From assembly GCF_003072625.1 (NCBI RefSeq), contig NZ_CP027805.1:503501-567500 (forward strand): DNA of 64,000 nucleotides, in the 5' to 3' direction. The stretch is from Limosilactobacillus reuteri (GTDB taxonomy: Bacteria; Bacillota; Bacilli; Lactobacillales; Lactobacillaceae). This document shows positions 51,293 through 58,912 of the stretch, piece after piece. The notes under the pieces were generated by a model. That model was not told the DNA's origin, made no database searches, and worked only from the letters and a program-made list of their open reading frames with translations. The position numbers and the translations under genes were made by a program. The first letter of the stretch is position 1; each line of letters begins with the position of its first letter.

Positions 51293-51586
51293 ATGGCAAA
51301 AGATTATTTTTGGGTAAAAGAACAAGCAGATGGTACTAAACGTGTCGGATTAAACGATGAAGGCCGTGATGAGTTAGGAGAAGTAAGTTTCATCGATGTA
51401 CCGGCAGTAGGGACAACCTTGAAACAAGCTGATAAGTTTATTGCGGTTGAAGCAGAAAAAGCAGTTACCGATGTGGATAGCCCCATTGATGGTAAGATTA
51501 CCAAAATAAATGAAGCTATTATTGATGATCCGGCTGGATTAAATTCAAGCGATATGGAAAAAAACTGGATTGTTGAAGTTAAATAA
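51293..51586 (+). CDS. gcvH: GcvH-like lipoyl-domain protein
   Basis: A 97-residue lipoyl carrier, shorter than the usual 125-130-residue GcvH. The lipoylated Lys is in VEAEKAVTDVDSPIDG. No P, T or L proteins of the glycine cleavage system are nearby, so it more likely acts in lipoate relay or another lipoyl-dependent process. It starts 12 bases after rodA and belongs to that transcript, which ends at the terminator hairpin directly behind it. Confidence 0.85.
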   Translation: MAKDYFWVKEQADGTKRVGLNDEGRDELGEVSFIDVPAVGTTLKQADKFIAVEAEKAVTDVDSPIDGKITKINEAIIDDPAGLNSSDMEKNWIVEVK

Positions 51587-51592
51587 AAAATT

Positions 51593-51630
51593 AGGGGACT
51601 AGGATTAAGGGCACTTGATTCTAGTCCCCT
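51593..51630 (+). terminator. Terminator hairpin after gcvH, tail displaced by intron
   Basis: A perfect 10-bp stem AGGGGACTAG/CTAGTCCCCT with an 18-base loop. The group II intron starts one base after it, so a normal T tract no longer follows; a T-rich stretch (TCGATTTTT) appears at the intron's far end near 53536. Confidence 0.8.
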
Positions 51631-51631
51631 A

Positions 51632-53535
51632 GTGCGCCCGGCATGGGTATTAGCTAGGTGGTGAAAGTCCGCTATGGGCCGTAGTAGTCGGAACCATGAG
51701 CTGAGGACAAGGGTGTCCACCGTGAGGTGGAATCTGAAGGAAGTCTAAGGTAAAGTACTGCATCGATGAACAAGAAGTAGCTATAAGGCTGAAATTAACT
51801 GGATAAGGCTGCTAGACAAGTTGAAGTCCAATACTACTCTAAATTGGTCTCAGTAAAGCTAACGATGACATGGTACGAAAGCTAATATTCTTACCTGGGG
51901 AGATCTGGCCTACACGTTTCCGACAAGAGGAATAAGTTTAATTTCCACAGAAATAAGCGGTGCAGTGATGCAGTGTTGAGTAAGCCAGAAGTCAGCCGAG
52001 GTCATAGTAGTTTGAATAATCAGATGAAGGACTAAACGACAATAACTTGTAACTTATATCGGAGGTGTAATCAGGTGCGACAATCGCAGAAAACAGAACA
52101 ACAAGCTGACCGCTTGTCGAGGATAGGTTTGGAAAACCGAAAGTACACAAGGGCGCGTAGTACCGATTATGGTGAAGGTAAAGGTATGAGTGTCACTATC
52201 CAAGACTTAGTCTTGGATCGCAATAACCTTAATCAGGCTTATTTGCGAGTTAAGAGAAACAAAGGAACAGCAGGTGTTGACGATATGACAGTCAATGACC
52301 TTCTGCCATATCTCAGAGAAAATAAGACGGAACTGATCGCTAGTTTGCGTGAGGGCAAGTATAAACCAGCTCCAGTCAAACGGTAGAAATTCCGAAGCCT
52401 AATGGTGGAGTAAGAAGACTTGGAATACCAACGGTGGTGGACCGAATGGTTCAACAAGCTGTAGCCCAAATTCTTACGCCTATCTTTGAGCGTGTTTTCT
52501 CTGATAATAGCTTTGGCTTCCGTCCCCACCGTGGGGCCCATGACGCTATTTCAAAAGTAGTAGATCTTTATAATCAAGGTTATCGAAGAGTTGTCGACTT
52601 AGATCTAAAAGCCTATTTTGATAACGTTAATCATGACTTGATGATTAAGTATCTCCAACAATATATTGATGACCCATGGACACTAAGACTCATTCGTAAG
52701 TTTCTAACTAGCGGAGTCTTAGACCATGGGCTTTTCGCTAAGAGTGAAAAAGGAACCCCACAAGGAGGGCCATTGTCACCACTACTGGCGAACATCTATC
52801 TAAATGAGTTGGACGAAGAGTTGACTAGACGTGGTCACCACTTTGTGCGCTATGCGGATGATTGTAACATCTATGTTAAAAGTCAACGAGCCGGAGAACG
52901 AGTAATGCGAAGCATTACCCAGTTTCTAGAAAAGCGCTTGAAAGTTAAAGTGAACCCAGATAAAACCAAAGTCGGTAGCCCGCTACGGTTGAAGTTTCTT
53001 GGCTTTTCGTTGGGTGTAGACCACAATGGGGCCTACGCCCGTCCAGCTAAACAATCGCAACAACGAGTAAAGAAAGCACTGAAGTTATTAACTAAACGTA
53101 ATCGTGGAATATCTCTGACAAGAATGTTTGAAGAAATTCATCGAAAAATGCGTGGGTGGCTTCAGTACTACTCAATTGGGAAACTAACTAACTTTATTCA
53201 ACGCCTTGACAAGTGGTTGAGGGTCCGAATAAGGCAGTATATTTGGAAGCAATGGAAAAAGTTTAAAACTAAGGTAACTAACTTACAGAAGTTGGGGCTG
53301 CCCCAGCATGATGCATATGTCTTCGCTAGTACCCGAAAGGGCTACTGGCGAACTGCACATAGTAAGACCTTGAGCTATTCTCTAACTAATAGAAAACTGG
53401 AACAACTCGGACTTATGAATATGTCCAAGACGCTCCAGTCAATTCAATGTGATTAAGTTGTCGAACCGCCGTATACGGAACCGTACGTACGGTGGTGTGA
53501 GAGGTCGATAATTGAACTAATCAATTATCTCCTAC
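51632..53535 (+). mobile_element. Group II intron, probably class C, with maturase ORF
   Basis: Starts with the group II 5' consensus GTGCG (51632). A long structured 5' region precedes the maturase ORF. The 3' end has a domain V-like hairpin (ACCGCCGTA/TACGGTGGT, 53465-53496) and a domain VI-like hairpin (GATAATTG/CAATTATC, 53508-53529) with a bulged-A candidate, ending near CTAC at 53535. The maturase type (no endonuclease domain) and insertion right behind a terminator hairpin are both hallmarks of class C introns. Exact 3' boundary is approximate. Confidence 0.85.
52075..53456 (+). pseudogene. ltrA: Group II intron reverse transcriptase/maturase, frameshifted
   Basis: Reads as one maturase split by a single missing base at 52382-52383. 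The first part (GTG 52075 to 52386) ends PAPVKR and stop; adding one G gives KRVEIPKPNGGVRRLGIPTV and continues to 53456. The reverse transcriptase catalytic motif RYADDCN is present, followed by the maturase X domain (WLRVRIRQYIWKQWKKFK). No HNH endonuclease domain. Restored length is about 460 residues. The intron RNA could still splice with a maturase supplied from elsewhere. A sequence error is possible because the lesion is in a G run. Confidence 0.85.
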
Positions 53536-53628
53536 TCGATTTTTAGTATTGGCGGATCTTTCCAGTTCATGTTATACTTAAGGTTCTAGGAAACGGCTAA
53601 GATAAAAATATTTAAGGTGGTATTTATT

Positions 53629-54765
53629 ATGACCCAAAAATTACACATCGCTTTATTATTTGGTGGCAACTCCTCTGAACATGATGTGTCAAAGCGATCA
53701 GCACATAATATCTATGATGCTCTTGATAAGGAAAAGTATGATGTAAGTCTTTTTATGTTTACAAAGGATGGAATTCTATTAGGCAATGAGGATTCTCAAA
53801 AGATTTTTGATGGCGAACCTGAAGACCAAGTGGTAGCAGAAGCATATCAAAAGATGGATATGAGTAGTCCATTGGCACCAATTATGGCCTTAAACGAACA
53901 AAAGGAAATTGATTTCTTCTTCCCTGTTATTCATGGTAATTTAGGTGAAGATGGTACAATTCAAGGTCTCTTTAAGCTCCTTAATAAGCCATACGTTGGT
54001 TCAAATATTGCAGCTAGTGCAATGGCTTTTGACAAGGATCTTACTAAGAAGATTATTAGCCAAGCTGGTATTCGCAACACCCTTTATGTAGTAGTTACGC
54101 CAGAAAACCGGGCTGATTATTCATGGGGACGGATTGAAGAAAAATTAGGCAATCTCACTTTTGTAAAGCCAGCTAAGCAAGGTTCCTCCGTTGGAATTCA
54201 TCGAGTTACTAACGCTGAAGAATACGAAAAAGCATTAGACGATGCCTTTAAGTATGACTACAAGATCTTAGTAGAACAAGGAATCGCTAATCCTCAAGAA
54301 ATTGAGATTTCAATCTTAGGAAATGAACACCCAATTGCCTCTAAGTTAGGAGCTGTACGTGTACCTAAGGATGAGCCATTCTATGATTACGAAAACAAAT
54401 TTGTGGATGCCAGTGGAGTTGTTTTTGAACTTCCTGTTAAATTACCACAATACTTAGTTGATGAAATTACAGACATGGCTTTGAAGGCATACAAAGCATT
54501 AGGAATGAAGGGGATGGCTCGGATTGACTTTTTAGTTGACAGCAATAATGTCCCTTATCTTGGTGAACCAAATACTTTACCAGGATTTACTAACATTAGT
54601 TTGTACCCTCAAATGTGGGAAGTTTCTGGGATTTCATATTCCGACTTGATTGATCGGCTAATTCAATTAGGATTACAAGAATTTGAACGAAACAGTAAGA
54701 TTAAGTACGATTTCCGTAAGCTTGGTACCGAACGTGTTGGTCAAAAGAAATATAACGAAGACTAA
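53629..54765 (+). CDS. ddl: D-alanine-D-alanine (D-lactate-type) ligase
   Basis: ATP-grasp enzyme joining D-Ala to D-Ala or D-Lac for the peptidoglycan stem. From ATG 53629 (AAGGTGG upstream; the GTG at 53617 is rejected) it has 378 residues with FGGNSSEHDVS, KPAKQGSSVGI and LGEPNTLPGFT. In the omega-loop motif FYDYENKF the final residue is Phe258, where D-Ala-D-Ala ligases have Tyr. In characterised Leuconostoc and lactobacillus enzymes this Phe goes with D-Ala-D-Lac activity and intrinsic vancomycin resistance. The intron sits about 90 bases upstream. Confidence 0.93.
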   Translation: MTQKLHIALLFGGNSSEHDVSKRSAHNIYDALDKEKYDVSLFMFTKDGILLGNEDSQKIFDGEPEDQVVAEAYQKMDMSSPLAPIMALNEQKEIDFFFPVIHGNLGEDGTIQGLFKLLNKPYVGSNIAASAMAFDKDLTKKIISQAGIRNTLYVVVTPENRADYSWGRIEEKLGNLTFVKPAKQGSSVGIHRVTNAEEYEKALDDAFKYDYKILVEQGIANPQEIEISILGNEHPIASKLGAVRVPKDEPFYDYENKFVDASGVVFELPVKLPQYLVDEITDMALKAYKALGMKGMARIDFLVDSNNVPYLGEPNTLPGFTNISLYPQMWEVSGISYSDLIDRLIQLGLQEFERNSKIKYDFRKLGTERVGQKKYNED

Positions 54766-54780
54766 AGAATAATTATTTGA

Positions 54781-54820
54781 TGGTTAGGATGTTGTGAGTA
54801 CAATGTGCTAACTATTTTTA
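54781..54820 (+). terminator. Probable terminator after ddl
   Basis: TGGTTAG pairs with CTAACTA across a loop of about 20 bases, followed by five T. Confidence 0.55.
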
Positions 54821-54881
54821 TTATTAAACTCATAATAGAAAGTAAATGTTATCGTAATGGTATAAAATCTGTGGTTTAGTA

Positions 54882-54909
54882 TTGCAGTAAGAACAATTTA
54901 TAATATAAT
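54882..54909 (+). promoter_or_regulatory. Promoter of candidate small RNA
   Basis: TTGCAG (54882-54887) and TATAAT (54904-54909), spacing 16, in a gap without a gene. Confidence 0.55.
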
Positions 54910-54915
54910 GAAGAT

Positions 54916-55020
54916 ACGCAGTTTTTGTAAGTATTAGACTGGCCTACTGTCACGCTACTTGCAGTACTTTATAACCATCGCGGGGGTGACTGTGAAGATG
55001 GTTATAAGCATTTATTTTTT
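54916..55020 (+). ncRNA. Candidate small RNA of about 105 nt
   Basis: Between the promoter at 54882-54909 and the IS30 copy there is no reading frame above nine codons. The stretch ends in an 11-bp hairpin (TTATAACCATC, 54969-54979, with GATGGTTATAA, 54997-55007) whose loop is GC-rich (GCGGGGGTGACTGTGA), followed by a T-rich tail up to 55020. Promoter, structured body and terminator-like end suggest a non-coding transcript. I do not recognise the family. The IS30 insertion point lies directly at the T tract and may have altered its end. Confidence 0.45.
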
Positions 55021-55021
55021 A

Positions 55022-56057
55022 CCCGAAATGTCAATTTAAGTTAGAAAGAAAATAGTTGCTCATCAGTGACGTAAGACATGAATACTTCATATGGAGTTCG
55101 ATAGCCTAGTGATTTACGGGGCAGGTTATTTCGCTTACTCATCAGTTGGGTTACCAATTCATCAGGAAGATTGCGGAAATCTAGCTGTTTCGTTAAGCCC
55201 TCGTTGATTGGGAGCACCACCCTCGGCAAAGTAAGTGTGAAGGTCAAATTGATTGGCAATCTCGCGCCAGCCGGCGAATTCTTTTCCGTTGTCAAAGGTA
55301 ATCGATTTGAAGAAGTGCCGCGGGAATTTCCGAAGCCACTGACTTAAGTGTTGGTTAATCGCATTAGCCGTCTTTTCGTGCACATTGAGTACAATTTCGA
55401 CCTTCGATTGGCGTTCGGTCAGGGTCATTACCGCCCCTTGGTGCTTTTTGCCTTGGACGGTATCAGCTTCAAGGTGCCCAAATTCAGTGGCATAGTGCGG
55501 AAAGCCCTTGGCACGCTCGTGAATACTTCACCCCAATTGGCCAGCCTTCCCGCGGCGCTCGACATAGCCATTCGGGTGCCGCTTACCTCGCATCGGCAAG
55601 GAACGGACATCGAAGCCGAACTGGCCACGTTCAAACATCCGGTAAAGAGTTCGCCGGTTACAACTAATTGGGCGCTCAGCGCGCCCAATAATGGTATCAG
55701 GCGTCCACCCCTGGGCAATTTTGTCGTTGATATAAGTGAGTTCAGCCAGTGACAACTGAGTACGTTTTCGGCCACAACGTTGCTTATTGCGCATATAGTG
55801 ATCTTGATAATCAGCAATTGAGGCACCGGTTTCCAGGTAACGATAAACGCGATAAACGGTTTCGGCGCAACGGTTGATCATTTGGGCCACTCGGTACGCT
55901 TTAAGCTTTTGCACGAAAGAATGGGCGATGATTGTCAGCTCGTTTGTGGTAAGATGGGTGTAAGTTATTTGTGGTTTCCTTTCTTTTGTTTAGGGGGTAT
56001 TCAAAAGTCTACCACAAATGGCTTTTCTATTTTTCTAACTTAATTTTACAAACGGCG
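55022..56057 (-). mobile_element. IS30-family element, type A copy 2, decayed
   Basis: 1,036 bp with the type A inverted ends (CCCGAAATGTCAATTTAAG left; complement of a CGCCGTTTGTAAAATTAAG end right) and a TTA target duplication (55019-55021 and 56058-56060). Nearly identical to the element that begins at 63556 in the opposite direction. Its transposase is dead. Confidence 0.9.
55041..55968 (-). pseudogene. IS30-family transposase, multiply disrupted
   Basis: Aligned with the intact copies, three lesions are visible. The start codon is ATA (55966-55968) where the copy at 63656 has ATG. A TGA interrupts the frame after GKAGQLG (about 55527). About 40 bases are missing between QRGLNE and TKQLDF, removing the catalytic Glu region and shifting the frame. 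The remaining segments (TPDTIIGRAERPISCN; SITFDNGKEFAGWREI; DFRNLPDELVTQLM) still read well, so decay is recent. Confidence 0.92.
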
Positions 56058-56238
56058 TTATAAAATTTATCGCATTTTAAGCATAAAGATAGTATTGATT
56101 TATTTTTGGTCTATAATAAAAGACCTAGGTAAAACCAAAGTAATTTTTGTTGCTAATGGTGTATAATACGATTGGCAATGGTACAGTTCATAGAGTACAT
56201 AATTTATATTCAATAATTATGATTAAGGAAGGTAAACA

Positions 56239-57084
56239 ATGAGACTCCGAGGAGACGTATTAAAACAAATTCGTCGCAAGCGTGGATTGTCCCAAACGGC
56301 TTTGGCTGAAGGGATTTGTACTCAAGCGACAATCAGCCTAATGGAAAAACAAAATCGCTTACCCAAAATGGATATTTTAACGGCAATATGTGAACGCTTA
56401 AATATTTCTTCTGATCGAATTGTCGAAAATGAAGTTAGTGGAATTAATGAAACATTCAACCAAATTGTTGATAATTTGATTTCCCGCAATTTTGAAGATG
56501 CTTCAGCGCTTTTGAAGAAGGTTCATGTAAAAAAGCTAGAGAGTGATTTTGATAAACAACGTTACTACTATCTAGTAGGAATGGTTCAAGTTGAAAATAA
56601 CCAAATTGATGAAGCTATTTTTAATTTTGAACTTGTTTTAACTCAATTTGCTACTACTAGTGCTAATATTTATTTAGCCATGACAACTGCAGGAATGGCG
56701 CTTGCTTACTTAAAACGTGGTGATAAAGAACGGGCAGCACGGTTAACTAACCGGTCTGTAAAACTGATTGACAATAAAAAATTGATTGGGAGCCTTCATC
56801 AATGGGCATCAATTGATTGTCAAATTGCAGAATTATATCTTCAACTTGAAGATCCTGATAACGCTATTGAAGTTGCTAATAAGGGAATTGAACTTTGTCG
56901 GGAACATGATTCATTATTCTTATTAGATGAACTATATCTTTGTATAGGTCGTAGCTACATCCTAAAGAACGACAAGGAAGAAGCTAAAAAAGCATTAAAG
57001 ATTGCTGAAAGTCTTCGTATCGCTCGTAATGGATCAGTCACGGAAGATACAATTTTATTAGAATCAAAGAATCTAGAAATTTAA
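56239..57084 (+). CDS. HTH-XRE regulator with TPR-like domain
   Basis: A 281-residue transcription regulator. Residues 5-60 are an XRE helix-turn-helix (LKQIRRKRGLSQTALAEGI, ATISLMEKQNRLPKMDIL); the rest is all-helical with TPR-like repeats, the size and layout of peptide-sensing Rgg/PlcR-type (RRNPP) regulators. No small peptide gene is evident downstream, so the ligand, if any, is unknown. ATG follows AAGGAAGG. It has its own terminator and is unlikely to be the AraR of the following arabinose operon, which is a GntR/LacI-type protein in known cases. Confidence 0.75.
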   Translation: MRLRGDVLKQIRRKRGLSQTALAEGICTQATISLMEKQNRLPKMDILTAICERLNISSDRIVENEVSGINETFNQIVDNLISRNFEDASALLKKVHVKKLESDFDKQRYYYLVGMVQVENNQIDEAIFNFELVLTQFATTSANIYLAMTTAGMALAYLKRGDKERAARLTNRSVKLIDNKKLIGSLHQWASIDCQIAELYLQLEDPDNAIEVANKGIELCREHDSLFLLDELYLCIGRSYILKNDKEEAKKALKIAESLRIARNGSVTEDTILLESKNLEI

Positions 57085-57101
57085 TTAAAATATGTGTAAC
57101 T

Positions 57102-57150
57102 AAAAAACGAAGCTGAGAGATGATTGATATGTCTCAGCTTCGTTTTTTAG
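57102..57150 (+). terminator. Terminator after the HTH-TPR gene
   Basis: A 17-bp stem (AAAAAACGAAGCTGAGA with TCTCAGCTTCGTTTTTT), 17 bases after the stop codon. Confidence 0.92.
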
Positions 57151-57210
57151 TATAAGCTTAAATATTTATCCGTATAAATATTTAATAAAAATTTAATTGA
57201 TTTTTAAAGG

Positions 57211-57254
57211 CTAATTCCAGTTTGTGTGCATTAAACGGGAATTAGTCTTTTTTT
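57211..57254 (+). terminator. Second terminator in the gap before the ara operon
   Basis: CTAATTCC pairs with GGAATTAG across a loop of about 20 bases, then TCTTTTTTT. It lies 60 bases after the preceding terminator with no gene between, inside a 400-base gap (57085-57484) that otherwise holds only the ara control region. Confidence 0.75.
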
Positions 57255-57382
57255 AGTAGTAAAAAAATAAAAATATTTTTCACATGCATAACAGCTTCTA
57301 AGTACAAGATAGACACAGAATTGTTAAATGTATAAAACGACTTTTCACAATTGGTTATGACCAATTTATGGATATACATTTT

Positions 57383-57398
57383 GCTTATACGTACAAAT
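57383..57398 (+). promoter_or_regulatory. AraR-like operator
   Basis: GCTTATACGTACAAAT matches the Bacillus AraR box ATTTGTACGTACAAAT at 13 of 16 positions, with the half-site ACGTACAAAT perfect. It overlaps a possible promoter (TTGCTT 57381-57386, TAGTAA 57405-57410). A cre-like TAAAAGCGCGTTCA follows at 57422-57435. Arabinose should relieve repression. No araR gene is in the window. Confidence 0.72.
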
Positions 57399-57484
57399 AT
57401 TCTGTAGTAATAGTTGTTCAATAAAAGCGCGTTCATGTTCATAAAAAAACTATTACTTTTTAATTTTTAAGGAGGATGAATGTA

Positions 57485-58900
57485 ATGGCTAAAGCCGAGA
57501 AGAAAATATCAAGTGCATTTATCTACTTCTTCAGATCATTTGGGGGCATCCTATTTGGTTACGATATCGGTGTTATGACTGGTGCCTTACCTTTCTTACA
57601 AGCTGACTGGCACCTTGAAAATGCAGCTTCTCTAGTTGGGTGGATTACTTCAGCAGTTATGTTTGGGGCAATCTTCGGGGGCGCATTAGCCGGACAACTT
57701 TCTGATAAGTTTGGTCGGCGGAAAATGATTTTAATGTCTGCGATTGTATTCATGGTATTCTCAGTTTTATCTGGTGTTTCACCAGACATGGGCGAAGCAA
57801 GTGCCTACTATCTAATTATCGTTCGGATGCTTTTAGGTTTAGCGGTAGGGGCTGCCTCAGCTTTAGTACCAGTTTATATGTCCGAAATGGCACCAGCTAA
57901 AGCGCGTGGACGTTTATCTGGACTCAACCAAACGATGATTGTTTCTGGAATGTTATTGTCATATGTCGTTGACTTCTTATTGAAAGACCTTCCTGGTGAA
58001 TGGGCATGGCGTCTTATGTTAGGATTGGCAACTGTTCCTGCTTTAATCTTATTCCTTGGTGTTCTTCGTTTGCCAGAATCTCCACGGTTCTTATTACGTA
58101 AAGGTGATGAAGCACAAGCGCGGAAAGTTCTTTCCTACATTCGTAAAAATCCAGCTGAGATTGACCAAGAATTAGCAAGTATTAAAGAAACTGCTAAAGA
58201 AGAGCGACAAGCAAATCAAAAGACAAGTTGGTCAACCTTATTCAGTGGCAAGTATCGTTACCTAGTTATTGCTGGGGTTGGGGTTGCAGCCTTCCAACAA
58301 TTCCAAGGTGCAAACGCGATCTTCTACTACATTCCATTAATTGTTCAAAAAGCAACTGGCCAAGCTGCATCTTCAAACTTAATGTGGCCAATTGTTCAAG
58401 GGGTTATCTTAGTTGTTGGTTTCCTAGTTTACATGTGGATTGCTGATAAATTTAACCGGCGGACATTGTTAATGGTTGGTGGTGCAGTCATGGGACTTTC
58501 TTTCATTCTTCCAGCCGTTATTAATTGGATGATGCCAAATAAGAATCCGATGACAATTGTTGTGTTCTTATGTATCTATGTTGCTTTTTACTCCTTCACA
58601 TGGGCTCCGTTAACATGGGTGCTTGTTGGTGAAATTTTCCCACTAGCTATCCGAGGTCGTGCATCTGGTTTAGCTTCATCATTTAACTGGATTGGATCAT
58701 GGTTAGTTGGTTTTATCTTCCCAATTATGACTGCAGGTATGCCACAAGAAGCTGTTTTCGCGATCTTCGGAATTATCTGTATCTTAGGAGTTATCTTTGT
58801 TAAGACCTGTGTTCCTGAAACTCGTGGTCACACTCTTGAAGAAATTGAAGAGCAAGGAACAAACCGTGGTCGAGTAAAAGCCGGCAATCCTGAAAATTAG
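57485..58900 (+). CDS. Sugar porter, arabinose:H+ symporter type
   Basis: Major-facilitator permease of the sugar porter family, 471 residues with 12 helices. Signatures: GGILFGYDIGVMTGAL, GQLSDKFGRRKM, RMLLGLAVGAASALVPVYMSEMAP and PESPRFLL before the central loop, and PETRGHTLEEIE at the end. As first gene of the ara operon it probably imports L-arabinose. The ATG at 57485 is preferred because the ATG at 57476 lies inside the AAGGAGGATG binding region. Confidence 0.88.
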   Translation: MAKAEKKISSAFIYFFRSFGGILFGYDIGVMTGALPFLQADWHLENAASLVGWITSAVMFGAIFGGALAGQLSDKFGRRKMILMSAIVFMVFSVLSGVSPDMGEASAYYLIIVRMLLGLAVGAASALVPVYMSEMAPAKARGRLSGLNQTMIVSGMLLSYVVDFLLKDLPGEWAWRLMLGLATVPALILFLGVLRLPESPRFLLRKGDEAQARKVLSYIRKNPAEIDQELASIKETAKEERQANQKTSWSTLFSGKYRYLVIAGVGVAAFQQFQGANAIFYYIPLIVQKATGQAASSNLMWPIVQGVILVVGFLVYMWIADKFNRRTLLMVGGAVMGLSFILPAVINWMMPNKNPMTIVVFLCIYVAFYSFTWAPLTWVLVGEIFPLAIRGRASGLASSFNWIGSWLVGFIFPIMTAGMPQEAVFAIFGIICILGVIFVKTCVPETRGHTLEEIEEQGTNRGRVKAGNPEN

Positions 58901-58912
58901 GAGGAATACTCT

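Noticed and set aside
57242-57442. 66-residue minus-strand frame upstream of the ara operon
   Set aside because: AT-rich translation with no ribosome site, overlapping the AraR-like operator and a terminator; most likely chance.
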